A DNA stretch of 64,000 nt from CADCTQ01 sp963844325 (GCA_963844325.1 CAWJNV010000001.1:1674001-1738000); one strand, 5' to 3'; counted from the first letter of the stretch, positions 50,677-59,083 are shown. Made by a program: numbers and translations. The notes: generated by a model not told the origin, from the letters alone.

Positions 50677-52197
50677 ATGGAACTCCTGAATACGATTTTA
50701 TCCTGGCTGATGAAGAAGCGGGTGTCGCAGATTGAATTCTTCATGCAGCACCCTCATGACGTGCAGCAGGAGCAGTTCAGCCGCCTGCTCCGCACCGCCA
50801 AAAACACCGAATGGGGCCGCCGCTACGACTACGCCTCCATCCGCACGGTCGATGACTTCCGCGAACGGGTGCCCGTGTCGCCCTACGAAACGCTGTTTCC
50901 GTACATCGAACGCATGATGCAGGGCGAACAGAACATCCTGTGGCCCACCGAAACCAAGTGGTTCGCCAAGTCGTCGGGCACCACCAACGCCCGGAGCAAG
51001 TTCATTCCCGTGTCGCCGGAAGCCCTCGAAGACTGCCATTTCCAGGGGGGCAAGGACCTGATCACGATGTACGCCCACAATCACCCCGACACCAAGTTTT
51101 TCCTCGGCAAGGGGCTCTCCATCGGCGGCAGCCTGCAAAACAACACCGGCGACGCCGACTCCTACGTGGGCGACGTGTCGGCGGTGGTGATGAAAAACCT
51201 GCCCATCTGGGCGCAGTTCATCCGCACGCCGGGCCTCGACGTGGCGCTGATGGACAAGTGGGAAGAGAAAATCGAAAAGATGGCCCAGGTGACCATGCAG
51301 GAAAACGTCACCAGCATCCTCGGCGTGCCGACCTGGACGGTGGTGCTCATCCGGCGCATCCTCGAAATCACCGGCAAATCGAGCATCTTGGAGGTGTGGC
51401 CCAATCTGGAACTGTTCGCCCACGGGGCCGTTTCCTTTACGCCCTACCGGGAGTTGTTCAAGTCCATGATTCCCTCCGAAAGGATGAATTACGTGGAGAT
51501 TTACAACGCGTCGGAAGGCTTTTTCGGGTTGCAGGACCGGTCGGGCGCCGAAGACATGCTGCTGATGCTGGACTACGGCGTGTTCTACGAGTTCGTGCCG
51601 CTCGACGAACTGGGCGAAGAACACCCCCGCACGCTGACGCTGGACCAGGTGGAACTGGACAAAAACTACGCCCTGGTGATCTCGACCAACGGCGGCCTGT
51701 GGCGCTACAAGATCGGTGACACGGTGAAGTTTACGTCCATCAACCCGTACCGCATCCGCATCTCGGGCCGCACCAAGCACTTCATCAATGCGTTCGGCGA
51801 GGAAGTGATCGTGGAAAACGCCGAACTGGCCATTACGCGGGCTTGCGAAGCCACGGGAGCCATTGTGGAGAACTTTACGGCAGCGCCGCTCTACATGGGC
51901 AACCGCAGCAAGGGCGGCCACGAATGGATCATTGAATTTGCCAAAGAACCCGCCAACCTGACGGCCTTTACGGAGGTGCTGGACCGTACGCTGCGCGAAA
52001 TCAACTCGGATTACGACGCCAAGCGGTACCAGGACATGGCCCTGCAAATGCCGCTGGTGCACAACGTACCGGAAGGCACGTTCTACAACTGGCTCAAAAA
52101 ACGCGGCAAACTCGGTGGGCAGAACAAGGTGCCGCGCCTCTCCAATTCGCGGGAGTACGTGGATGACATCATGGGCATGATTTCGGCGGTGCGGTAG
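50677..52197 (+). CDS. GH3 (auxin-responsive promoter) family protein, acyl-acid amido synthetase-like
   Basis: A 506-residue member of the GH3 superfamily, ANL-type adenylating enzymes related to plant acyl-acid amido synthetases. Motifs: P-loop-like KSSGTTNARSKFIPVS (residues ~97-112), MNYVEIYNASEGFFGLQ, GLWRYKIGDTVKF and GRTKHFINAFGEEVIVENAE. The family is widespread in Bacteroidota, where the substrate is unknown; amino-acid conjugation of a carboxylic acid is the general chemistry. No metabolic partner is adjacent. Starts at ATG 50677 after a palindrome. Confidence 0.92.
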   Translation: MELLNTILSWLMKKRVSQIEFFMQHPHDVQQEQFSRLLRTAKNTEWGRRYDYASIRTVDDFRERVPVSPYETLFPYIERMMQGEQNILWPTETKWFAKSSGTTNARSKFIPVSPEALEDCHFQGGKDLITMYAHNHPDTKFFLGKGLSIGGSLQNNTGDADSYVGDVSAVVMKNLPIWAQFIRTPGLDVALMDKWEEKIEKMAQVTMQENVTSILGVPTWTVVLIRRILEITGKSSILEVWPNLELFAHGAVSFTPYRELFKSMIPSERMNYVEIYNASEGFFGLQDRSGAEDMLLMLDYGVFYEFVPLDELGEEHPRTLTLDQVELDKNYALVISTNGGLWRYKIGDTVKFTSINPYRIRISGRTKHFINAFGEEVIVENAELAITRACEATGAIVENFTAAPLYMGNRSKGGHEWIIEFAKEPANLTAFTEVLDRTLREINSDYDAKRYQDMALQMPLVHNVPEGTFYNWLKKRGKLGGQNKVPRLSNSREYVDDIMGMISAVR

Positions 52198-52226
52198 GGT
52201 TTGGGGATTTTACCCATTTTCGTTTC

Positions 52227-52303
52227 GCCACCAAGGCACTAAGACACAAAGGAACACAAAGCCGTTTCCATTGTGCATCTTAGTGCCTTTGTGTCTTGGT
52301 GGC
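52227..52303. repeat. GCACTAAGACACAAAGG-type palindrome (family F)
   Basis: Left GCCACCAAGGCACTAAGACA... (52227-52252) faces right CTTAGTGCCTTTGTGTCTTGG... (52279-52303). The words GCACTAAG and ACACAAAGG are swapped in order between the arms. It lies between convergent genes. Confidence 0.88.
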
Positions 52304-52329
52304 AATACCGGCGCAGAAGCATCACAACC

Positions 52330-53469
52330 CTACTTCCCGAATACCCTCCGCACGATCCGAATGACCCGGTCCAGGTCTTCGGCCAACAAGTTAGAGCCCG
52401 AAGGCAGGCAGAGGCCGCGGTTGAACAGGTCTTCGGCCACGTGCCCGGTGCCGTAGTAAGGGTATTGCGCAAACACCGGTTGAAGGTGCATCGGCTTCCA
52501 GAGCGGACGGGCCTCAATGTTGTCTTCCGCCAGGGCCAGCCGGATCGTTTCCCGCGTGACGCCCCCCGACTGCGCCTCGTCCACCGTAATGCACGTCAGC
52601 CAGCGGTTGCCCGTCGTGTCGGAGAACTCGGGGGAGAAGGCAATGGCCGGAATGTCGGCAAAGGCCCGCTGGTAAAAGGCGAAGATTTCCCGGCGGCGTT
52701 TCACCCGTTCGGGCAGCACCTCCATCTGGCCGCGGCCGATGCCCGCCACCACGTTGCTCATGCGGTAGTTGTAGCCCACCTGCGAATGCTGGTAGTGCGG
52801 GGCCGGGTCCCGGGCCTGCGTTGCCAGGAAACGGGCCTTTTCAATCAGCGCCCCGTCGTTGCTCAGCAGGGCGCCGCCGCCCGAAGTCGTAATGATCTTG
52901 TTGCCGTTGAAGGAGAGAACCCCCAGCGTGCCGAACGTGCCCAGCGCCTTGCCTTCGTAGGTAGCCCCCAGCGCCTCGGCCGCATCCTCGATCACCGGCA
53001 GGTCGTACTTGTCGGCCAGGGCCATCAGTTGCCATAGCTTGGCCGACTGGCCGTAGAGGTGCACAATGATGAGGGCTTTGGGCTTTTTGCCCTTCGCGAT
53101 CCGGTCTTCCACGGCGCGGCGCGTTTCGTCCACGCTCAGGTTCCAGGTAGACGTGTCGCTGTCCACGAACACGGGCGTTGCCCCCTGGTACAGCACCGGG
53201 TTGATGGTGGCCGAGAAGGTAAACGTGGGGCAGATCACCTCGTCGCCGGGGCCGACGCCGAGCAGCACCAGGGCCAGGTGAATGGCGGCCGTGCCCGAGC
53301 TGAGCGCCGCGGCGTGCCTGGCCCCGGTAAACCGGCACAGGTCCGCCTCGAAGCCGTCCACGTTCGGCCCCAGGGGCGCAATCCAGTTTTCGTCGAAGGC
53401 CTGCTGGACGTACTTACGTTCGTTGCCGCCCATGTGGGGCGAGGAGAGGTAGATTCGTTTGGGTTGCAT
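52330..53469 (-). CDS. DegT/DnrJ/EryC1/StrS sugar aminotransferase (PglE-like)
   Basis: A 379-residue PLP-dependent sugar aminotransferase. Features: ENWIAPLGPNVDGFEADLC, HAAALSSGTAAIHLAL (cofactor phosphate loop), DEVICPTFTFSATINPVLYQG, VIEDAAEALGATYEG and the Schiff-base lysine in SFNGNKIITTSGGG (Lys191). The NWIAPLGP start is typical of UDP-4-keto-6-deoxysugar aminotransferases of the PglE type, which make the 4-amino sugar that PglD acetylates. It directly abuts the PglD-like gene (start next to that stop) and is the last gene of the operon. The needed 4,6-dehydratase of PglF type is not in the window. Confidence 0.92.
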   Translation of the reverse strand: MQPKRIYLSSPHMGGNERKYVQQAFDENWIAPLGPNVDGFEADLCRFTGARHAAALSSGTAAIHLALVLLGVGPGDEVICPTFTFSATINPVLYQGATPVFVDSDTSTWNLSVDETRRAVEDRIAKGKKPKALIIVHLYGQSAKLWQLMALADKYDLPVIEDAAEALGATYEGKALGTFGTLGVLSFNGNKIITTSGGGALLSNDGALIEKARFLATQARDPAPHYQHSQVGYNYRMSNVVAGIGRGQMEVLPERVKRRREIFAFYQRAFADIPAIAFSPEFSDTTGNRWLTCITVDEAQSGGVTRETIRLALAEDNIEARPLWKPMHLQPVFAQYPYYGTGHVAEDLFNRGLCLPSGSNLLAEDLDRVIRIVRRVFGK

Positions 53470-54072
53470 TTACGGTTGTATGGTTTTGATTACCCTTGCC
53501 GGCACGCCTACGACCACTGCGTAGTCGGGAACGTCGCGGACCACCACGGCCCCGGCGCCGATCACGCACCACTTGCCGATGCGGACGCCCGGAATCACCG
53601 AGGCTCCCGTGCCGACGTGCGTCCCTTCGCCTGCCTCTACGTTGCCGCTCAGGGCGGCGTTGGGCGAAATGTGCACAAAATCGCCCAGCCGGCAGTCGTG
53701 GTCCACGGTGGCCCCCGTGTTGATGATGCAGTGCCTGCCCACGGTGGCGCCGGCCTGCACCACCGCCTGGTGAAACACGACGCTGCCTTCACCCACCGCG
53801 GCGTACCGCGACACGCGGGCCGACGGGTGAATGGCCGTGCCGAAGCCGTGCCGTACCGTAGCGGCGATCCGCTGGCGGATGCGGTTGTTGCCGATGGCCA
53901 CGACCAGCGGTTCTTCCGGCAACGTGCCGGGGTAGTACGGGCCCACTACGGGTACGCCCAGCAGTTCCTTCAGGCCGGGGTTGTCGTCAAAAATGCCGCG
54001 CACCGTGCCGCCCCGGGCTTCGATGCAATCCAGAATGACCTTTGCGTGACCACTGCCGCCGTATAGAACCAC
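53470..54072 (-). CDS. Sugar N-acetyltransferase (PglD-like, hexapeptide repeat)
   Basis: A 200-residue left-handed beta-helix acetyltransferase. The N-terminal Rossmann part VLYGGSGHAKVILDCIEARGG binds the UDP-sugar. Hexapeptide repeats run from ~85 to the end (AVGEGSVVFHQAVVQAGATV, NTGATVDHDCRLGDFV, GTHVGTGASVIPGVRIGKW). His125 in ATVDHDC occupies the catalytic base position known for Campylobacter PglD. It would acetylate the 4-amino group of a UDP-amino sugar to give a bacillosamine-like product. Start is GTG at 54072, as no ATG is in frame just upstream. It is part of the glycan operon between PglC-like and PglE-like genes. Confidence 0.9.
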   Translation of the reverse strand: MVLYGGSGHAKVILDCIEARGGTVRGIFDDNPGLKELLGVPVVGPYYPGTLPEEPLVVAIGNNRIRQRIAATVRHGFGTAIHPSARVSRYAAVGEGSVVFHQAVVQAGATVGRHCIINTGATVDHDCRLGDFVHISPNAALSGNVEAGEGTHVGTGASVIPGVRIGKWCVIGAGAVVVRDVPDYAVVVGVPARVIKTIQP

Positions 54073-54140
54073 TTTTGTAGGTGAAAAGGGATGATGGACA
54101 ATTGAAAATGGGGACGATGCCCGCTTTTCGCGGCGGAAAA

Positions 54141-54800
54141 TTACGGGTAGGAGGTTACACCGCCTACTCCGGAACGACGGCTTTCGCTGTTGACGGGCGA
54201 ATTACCCCTGAATTTTTCCATCGTGGCGCTGTTTTCCCCGCTGATGCCTTCGCCCTGCAGGATTTTGAGGATGGTCAGGAAGAATATTTTCACGTCCAGC
54301 ACAAACGACAGGTGATCTACGTAGTACACGTCGCAGCGGAATTTCTTTTCCCAGGAAAGGGTGTTGCGGCCGTTCACCTGCGCCCAGCCGGTAATGCCGG
54401 GTTTTACGTCGTGGCGCCGGGCCTGTTCGGGACTGTACAGGGGCAAATATTCCATCAGCAGGGGCCGCGGCCCGATCAGCGAAATGTCGCCCCGGAGCAC
54501 GTTGAGCAGTTGCGGCAGCTCGTCCACCGACGTTTTCCGCACCAGCCGGCCAATGCGGGTGAGCCGCACGGCGTCGGGCAGGAGTTCCCCGTGCCGGTCG
54601 CGGCGGTCGTTCATCGTCTTGAACTTGATGATGTGGAAGGGCTCGCCGTGCAGGCCGGGCCGGCGCTGAACGAAAAACACCTTGCCGCGGTTGGCAAAGG
54701 CCAGCAGGACGGCGACTGTCAGCGTAATTGGCAGCGTCAGCACCAGCAGGAGCAGCGACAGCACCAGGTCGATCAGTCGTTTAAAAAATACTTTGTACAT
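54141..54800 (-). CDS. Undecaprenyl-phosphate sugar phosphotransferase (PglC-like)
   Basis: A 219-residue monotopic phosphoglycosyl transferase that attaches the first phospho-sugar to the lipid carrier. It has an N-terminal re-entrant membrane helix (LIDLVLSLLLLVLTLPITLTV), VFFVQRRPGLHGEPFHIIKFKTM, the catalytic D-E in SVDELPQLLNVLRGD, LIGPRPLL, and KPGITGWAQVNGRNTL. The sequence is of the short PglC-type rather than the long WbaP-type. It acts at the cytoplasmic membrane in the same pathway as the adjacent PglD/PglE-like proteins. A 68-base gap separates it from the PglD-like gene. Confidence 0.93.
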   Translation of the reverse strand: MYKVFFKRLIDLVLSLLLLVLTLPITLTVAVLLAFANRGKVFFVQRRPGLHGEPFHIIKFKTMNDRRDRHGELLPDAVRLTRIGRLVRKTSVDELPQLLNVLRGDISLIGPRPLLMEYLPLYSPEQARRHDVKPGITGWAQVNGRNTLSWEKKFRCDVYYVDHLSFVLDVKIFFLTILKILQGEGISGENSATMEKFRGNSPVNSESRRSGVGGVTSYP

Positions 54801-54820
54801 GTTGCTCGTTCCTAAAATAG

Positions 54821-55519
54821 TCAGGCCGATGGGTTCTTTCTTGCAATGACCCGGTCAATGAGCCGGGTGCGGGCCGCCTGCACGTCTGCCCAGTCGTCGC
54901 GGGCACTTTTGAGCAGCACCAGGTCCGCTTCCCGCGGGGAGCCGCTGTGGAACGGGGGCGCCGGGTCGTACTCCATCATCAATTGGATCTTTTTGGCCGT
55001 TTCTTCGCCGTGCCACTGAGCCGCCAGCACCAGGCCAAAGTCAATGCCCGCCGTTACGCCGCCGCCCGTGATCCGGTTGCGGTCCACCACCACGCGTTCT
55101 TCGGCCACGTCCACGTCAAATTTGCGCAGCAGGCCCAGCGACAGCCAGTGCGTAGTGGCCCGGTACCCGTCGAGCAGCCCGGCCGCGGCGAGCAGCAGGG
55201 CCCCCGTACACACCGAGGTTACGTAGGCCGCCTGCGCCCCCTGCTTCCGCAGGAACGCCATGAACCCCTCGTCTTCCATGGCCGGGCCGATGCCCGGGCC
55301 ACCCGGCACGAACAATACGTCGAGGGGCGGTGCCTCGCCGAAAGCCAGGTCGGGCACCAGGAGCAGGCCCTTTTCGGTACGTACCGGCTCCCGGGAGGCG
55401 GCCAGCAGGTAAATGGTGGTGTCGGGCAGGCGGGAAAACACCTCGTACGGCCCCGTCAGGTCCAGTTGGGTAAGCCCGGGAAACAGTACCATGCCAATCG
55501 TGCGGTGCGGAGTAGACAT
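54821..55519 (-). CDS. DJ-1/PfpI family protein (isonitrile hydratase-like)
   Basis: A 232-residue DJ-1/PfpI protein from the ATG at 55519 (MSTPHRTIGMVLFPG). Family features: TQLDLTGPYEVFSRLP, LDVLFVPGGPGIGP, nucleophile Cys in TSVCTGALLLAAAGLLDGY, the ATTHW motif and RITGGGVTAGIDFGL. This set is shared with isonitrile hydratase InhA and with the sensor half of GATase1 AraC regulators; no AraC DNA-binding domain is present. It sits inside the glycan operon (20 bases before the PglC-like gene), with no obvious link to sugar chemistry. The longer frame to 55816 is antisense to the next gene and was rejected. Confidence 0.88.
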   Translation of the reverse strand: MSTPHRTIGMVLFPGLTQLDLTGPYEVFSRLPDTTIYLLAASREPVRTEKGLLLVPDLAFGEAPPLDVLFVPGGPGIGPAMEDEGFMAFLRKQGAQAAYVTSVCTGALLLAAAGLLDGYRATTHWLSLGLLRKFDVDVAEERVVVDRNRITGGGVTAGIDFGLVLAAQWHGEETAKKIQLMMEYDPAPPFHSGSPREADLVLLKSARDDWADVQAARTRLIDRVIARKNPSA

Positions 55520-55563
55520 TAGACGTGAGCGGTGAGACGTAAGACAAATTTGCGGTGGACGGT

Positions 55564-56808
55564 TTACCTGCGTCCGGTGATGCGTGACAGTTCTTCGAGG
55601 TACCGCCCGGCCAGGTTCGTGCGGTCGAAGTACTGCCGGGCGTACTCGTACCCGTTGGCGCCTTCTTTGGCCAGTTGCCCGTTGGCGCGGAGGTACCCGC
55701 GGATTTTGGCGGCGATGTCGGCGGCGTTTTCCGGTTCGGCGTACACGCCGCAACGGGCCGCTTCCACCAGTTCCCGCGACACCCCGTCGATCACCATCAG
55801 GATCGGCTTGCGGCACGACATGTAATCAAACGTTTTGTTGGAGTAAATCGTCTTGAACGTATCCGTTTTCTTGAGCACCGACGTGCCCAGGTCGGAGGCC
55901 AGGATGTACTTGAATACCTCTTTCTTGGGCACCGAATCCACGAACTGCACGTTGGTAAGGCCCCGCCTTTGCACTTCGTCCCGCAGCATGGGCTTCTGCA
56001 TGCCGTCGCCGATGAGCAGAAACAGGGCCGGCGTATCGCACAGCAACTCGGCCGCCTCCACGAGCTGGATCAGGTGGTTGGCTACGCCGTGGGCGCCTAC
56101 GTAGGTAACCACGAAACGGCCCGTCCAACCCTTTTCGCGCCGGAACGCCTCCGCGTCGAAGGTGTGCAGCAGTTGCTCGGACAGCGAGAAGTCGGCCGCG
56201 TTGGGAATCATCACCACTTTATTGGCCGGCACGCCTTTTTCGGCAATCAGCTTCTGCCGGAAGGCCGGCGTAAGGGTGTTGATGAGTTTGGATTTCCGGT
56301 AAATGAACCCTTCGAACCAGTAGGCGAAGCGGATGATCGTCCGGTTAGTAAGCACCCCCGTGTCAATGGCCGACTCGGGCCACAGGTCGCGGACCTCGAA
56401 TACCAGCGGGATGCGTTTGAGGCGGGACAGCACGTAGCCGGTAATGCCCACGAACAGGGGCGGAGAGGTGACCACCACCACGTCGTACCGCTGCCGGGCC
56501 CGCAGCAGGCCGCAGAGGATGCTGGAGAACACGAACGAAAAATACGCCCAGAGCCGCCCGAGAAAGTTGGTGTTGTAGGCCTCCGACACGTGGCAGCGGT
56601 ACACCGTAATGCCGGCGTCGTAGGTTTCCTGCACAATGAATTTGCCCCGGTGCTTGTCGCGTTTCTTGCCCGTGGCGTAGTGGACCATTCCGCCGATCAC
56701 CGTTACCTGGTGTCCCGTTGAGGCCCATACCCGCGTCATTTCGTTGAATCGGGAGCCCCCCGGGTCGTCTTTTTCCAGAAAATACTGGTGAATCAGCAAA
56801 ATGTGCAT
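55564..56808 (-). CDS. Family 4 glycosyltransferase (WbuB-like)
   Basis: A 414-residue GT-B fold glycosyltransferase. The N-terminal domain has MHILLIHQYFLEKDDPGGSR, GHQVTVIGGM and VTSPPLFVGITGYVLSRLK; the phrase LVFEVRDLWPESAIDTG is typical of WbuB-type transferases. The C-terminal domain has VVTYVGAHGVANHLIQLVEAAELL, NVQFVDSVPKKEVFKYILASDLG and the nucleotide-sugar loop SNKTFDYMSCRKPIL. Such enzymes add N-acetylfucosamine-like sugars during O-antigen or capsule repeat assembly. It heads the operon that continues with DJ-1, PglC-, PglD- and PglE-like genes. Confidence 0.92.
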   Translation of the reverse strand: MHILLIHQYFLEKDDPGGSRFNEMTRVWASTGHQVTVIGGMVHYATGKKRDKHRGKFIVQETYDAGITVYRCHVSEAYNTNFLGRLWAYFSFVFSSILCGLLRARQRYDVVVVTSPPLFVGITGYVLSRLKRIPLVFEVRDLWPESAIDTGVLTNRTIIRFAYWFEGFIYRKSKLINTLTPAFRQKLIAEKGVPANKVVMIPNAADFSLSEQLLHTFDAEAFRREKGWTGRFVVTYVGAHGVANHLIQLVEAAELLCDTPALFLLIGDGMQKPMLRDEVQRRGLTNVQFVDSVPKKEVFKYILASDLGTSVLKKTDTFKTIYSNKTFDYMSCRKPILMVIDGVSRELVEAARCGVYAEPENAADIAAKIRGYLRANGQLAKEGANGYEYARQYFDRTNLAGRYLEELSRITGRR

Positions 56809-56844
56809 GGGGCAAAGTTCCGATAACTATTGACGGATACCAAA

Positions 56845-56960
56845 TGAGAAGCGAGGAGTGAGGAGCGAGAAGTGAGAAGGGGGGCACGGACTTCTCCGGT
56901 GATTACGGCAAAGTACATGTACAATCTTCTCGCTTCTCGCTCCTCACTCCTCGCTTCTAT
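56845..56960. repeat. GAGAAGCGAGGAGTGAG-type palindrome (family C, copy 3)
   Basis: The left arm (56845-56878) and right arm (56927-56960) are complementary across most of their length. The core GGGGCACGGACTTCTCCGG...ATTACGGCAAAG matches copy 1 at 33906-33937. It fills the divergent promoter region between the glycosyltransferase gene and ispE, 5 bases before a -7 box. Confidence 0.92.
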
Positions 56961-56964
56961 TAAA

Positions 56965-56972
56965 TACCTTTG
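56965..56972 (+). promoter_or_regulatory. -7 box TAnnTTTG upstream of ispE
   Basis: TACCTTTG starts 5 bases after the family C palindrome and 28 bases before the ATG, the same distance as at the DUF1015 gene. Confidence 0.5.
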
Positions 56973-56992
56973 GCTTCTTACCTTTTCCACCC

Positions 56993-57796
56993 ATGGTTTC
57001 TTTTCCCAATGCCAAAATCAACCTGGGGCTGCACGTGGTGGCCCGGCGGCCCGACGGCTACCACAACATCGAGTCGTGTTTCTACCCGGTGGGCTGGACG
57101 GACGTGCTGGAGATCATCGGGGCGGAGGCGTTGCAGTTTACGGCGTCGGGTCTGCCCATTCCCGGCGAGGCGGCGCACAACCTTTGCCTGAAAGCCTACG
57201 CGGCGCTGCAAAAGGATTTTGACCTGCCGCCGGTGCACATTCACTTGCACAAGGTCATTCCCATCGGGGCCGGCCTCGGGGGCGGCTCGGCGGATGCGGC
57301 CTTTGCGGTAAAGCTGCTGAACGAAAAATTCGGACTGGGGCTGCCGCCGGAACGAATGGAGGACTACGTACGGCCGCTGGGCAGCGACTGCGCCTTTTTC
57401 ATCCAGAACAAACCGCTTTACTGCTACGACAAGGGCGACCGGTTCGCCGACATCGAAGTGGACTTGAAAGGGTACTGGATCGGCCTGGTCAACCCGGGCA
57501 TCCACGTAGCTACGCCGGAAGCGTACGCCGGCATTACGCCGGGGCCGCCGGCCGTTCCCCTGCGGGAAGTACTGCGCCGGCCGGTACCCGAATGGCGGGG
57601 CGCCTTGCAGAATGACTTTGAACGGACCGTGTTTGCCAGATACCCGGCCATTGCCGCCGTGAAGGAGAAACTGTACGAGGCCGGGGCGTTGTACGCCAGC
57701 ATGAGCGGCTCCGGGGCAACGGTGTACGGCATTTTCAGGGAGCCGGTGGCGTTGAAAGCGCACTTCCCGGCGGAGTACATCATTTGGCCGGCTTAA
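56993..57796 (+). CDS. ispE: 4-diphosphocytidyl-2-C-methyl-D-erythritol kinase
   Basis: A 267-residue GHMP kinase of the MEP isoprenoid pathway that phosphorylates CDP-ME. Motifs: PNAKINLGLHVVARRPDGYHNIES (substrate site), ATP-binding IPIGAGLGGGSADAAFAV, PLGSDCAFFI and a C-terminal GSGATVYGIF. The length is slightly shorter than the E. coli enzyme, as usual in Bacteroidota. It is a single gene expressed from the promoter beside the family C palindrome, convergent with rfbB. Confidence 0.95.
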   Translation: MVSFPNAKINLGLHVVARRPDGYHNIESCFYPVGWTDVLEIIGAEALQFTASGLPIPGEAAHNLCLKAYAALQKDFDLPPVHIHLHKVIPIGAGLGGGSADAAFAVKLLNEKFGLGLPPERMEDYVRPLGSDCAFFIQNKPLYCYDKGDRFADIEVDLKGYWIGLVNPGIHVATPEAYAGITPGPPAVPLREVLRRPVPEWRGALQNDFERTVFARYPAIAAVKEKLYEAGALYASMSGSGATVYGIFREPVALKAHFPAEYIIWPA

Positions 57797-57810
57797 AAAC
57801 CTCACCCCAA

Positions 57811-57871
57811 CCCCTCTCCGGGGGAGAGGGGCTTTGGCAGAAGGGTTCGGGGAACGCGTAGCATCCCCGAA
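57811..57871. terminator. Double hairpin between ispE and rfbB
   Basis: CCCCTCTCC (57811-57819) pairs with GGAGAGGGG (57823-57831), and TTCGGGGA (57846-57853) with TCCCCGAA (57864-57871). The first matches the widespread CCTCACCCCAACCCCTCTCC intergenic word. It probably acts as a bidirectional terminator. Confidence 0.65.
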
Positions 57872-57891
57872 AGGGCTAGCAGGCGGAACGG

Positions 57892-58947
57892 CTACCGGCT
57901 TTCGTACTGATCCTGGTAGTAGTGCTGGTAGGCGCCGGAGGTCACGTTGGTGAGCCAGCCGGTGTTGGTCAGGTACCAGTCCACCGTTTTTTCCAGCCCT
58001 TCTTCGAATTGCAGGGAGGGTTTCCAGCCCAGTTCGTGCATGATCTTTTTGGCGTCGATGGCGTAGCGGAGGTCGTGGCCGGCCCGGTCGGTTACGTACG
58101 TGATGAGCTTTTCCGATTCGCCTTCCGGGCGGCCCAGCTTGCGGTCCATGATCCGGCAGAGCAGCCGCACCAGGTCAATGTTGCGCCATTCGTTGAAGCC
58201 GCCGATGTTGTAGGTTTCGCCGGGCTTGCCCTGGTGAAACACCACGTCGATGGCCCGGGCGTGGTCCACCACGTAGAGCCAGTCGCGAACGTTTTCGCCC
58301 TTGCCGTAGATGGGCAGCGGTTTGTGGTGGGCAATGTTGTGGATGCACAGCGGAATCAGCTTCTCGGGAAACTGGTTGGGGCCGTAGTTGTTGGAGCAGT
58401 TGGTGATGACCACGGGCATCTTGTAGGTGTTGTGGTAGGCCCGCACCAGGTGGTCGGAGCCCGCCTTCGAGGCCGAGTACGGTGACTGCGGGTCGTAGGG
58501 CGTCTCTTCGGTAAAAAATTCCTCGGGGTTGTGCAGCGAGCCGTACACCTCGTCGGTGGAAATGTGGTAGAACAGGTGGTTGGGCAGGTCGTCCTTCCAA
58601 GTGCGGCGGGCGGCGTTGAGCAGGTTGGCCGTGCCCACCACGTTGGTAAACACGAAAGAGAGCGGGTCGGTAATGGAGCGGTCCACGTGCGACTCGGCCG
58701 CCAGGTGGATCACGCTGTCGAAGCGGTGTTCGGCAAACAGCCCGTCCACGAAAGCGGCGTCTACGATGTCGCCCTTCAGAAAAGTGTAGTTGGGTGCGTG
58801 TTCAATGTCGGTCAGGTTAGCCAGGTTGCCGGCGTAGGTCAGCTTGTCGAGGTTAAAAATGTGGTAGTCCGAATGCCGGTTCACGAACAGCCGTACGACG
58901 TGGGAACCGATGAACCCGGCCCCGCCGGTGATCAAAATTTTCTTCAT
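57892..58947 (-). CDS. rfbB: dTDP-glucose 4,6-dehydratase
   Basis: A 351-residue extended SDR that converts dTDP-glucose to the 4-keto-6-deoxy sugar, the entry to dTDP-rhamnose and other deoxysugars. NAD-binding GGAGFIGSHVVR (residues 8-19), HLAAESHVDRSI, the catalytic region STDEVYGSL, YSASKAGSDHLV (Tyr and Lys) and NCSNNYGPNQFPEKLIP are all present. RfbA, RfbC and RfbD are not in the window. It lies downstream of fur on the same strand but is separated by a strong inverted repeat. Confidence 0.95.
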   Translation of the reverse strand: MKKILITGGAGFIGSHVVRLFVNRHSDYHIFNLDKLTYAGNLANLTDIEHAPNYTFLKGDIVDAAFVDGLFAEHRFDSVIHLAAESHVDRSITDPLSFVFTNVVGTANLLNAARRTWKDDLPNHLFYHISTDEVYGSLHNPEEFFTEETPYDPQSPYSASKAGSDHLVRAYHNTYKMPVVITNCSNNYGPNQFPEKLIPLCIHNIAHHKPLPIYGKGENVRDWLYVVDHARAIDVVFHQGKPGETYNIGGFNEWRNIDLVRLLCRIMDRKLGRPEGESEKLITYVTDRAGHDLRYAIDAKKIMHELGWKPSLQFEEGLEKTVDWYLTNTGWLTNVTSGAYQHYYQDQYESR

Positions 58948-58965
58948 AGCTAAAATATCGGGATC

Positions 58966-59082
58966 TGGATTTACAGGATTAAAGGATTGCCGGAATTACG
59001 GATCAGGATTCGCAGGATTAGAGGAACAACAGGATTTTGTCGTCGTAATCCTGTTAATCTTTTAATCCTGCGAATCCTGATC
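58966..59082. repeat. AATCCTG-type inverted repeat with perfect 20-bp arms (family K)
   Basis: GATCAGGATTCGCAGGATTA (59001-59020) is exactly complementary to 59063-59082. A further ATCTGGATTTACAGGATTAA unit at ~58971-58985 extends the left side. It starts immediately after the fur stop and may serve as a terminator. It shares its word with 1206-1240. Confidence 0.93.
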
Positions 59083-59083
59083 C

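Noticed and set aside
54821..55816. Longer form of the DJ-1 protein starting at 55816
   Set aside because: The extra 99 residues are Arg-rich and antisense-like to the glycosyltransferase gene. The family start MSTPHRTIGMVLFPG is at 55519.
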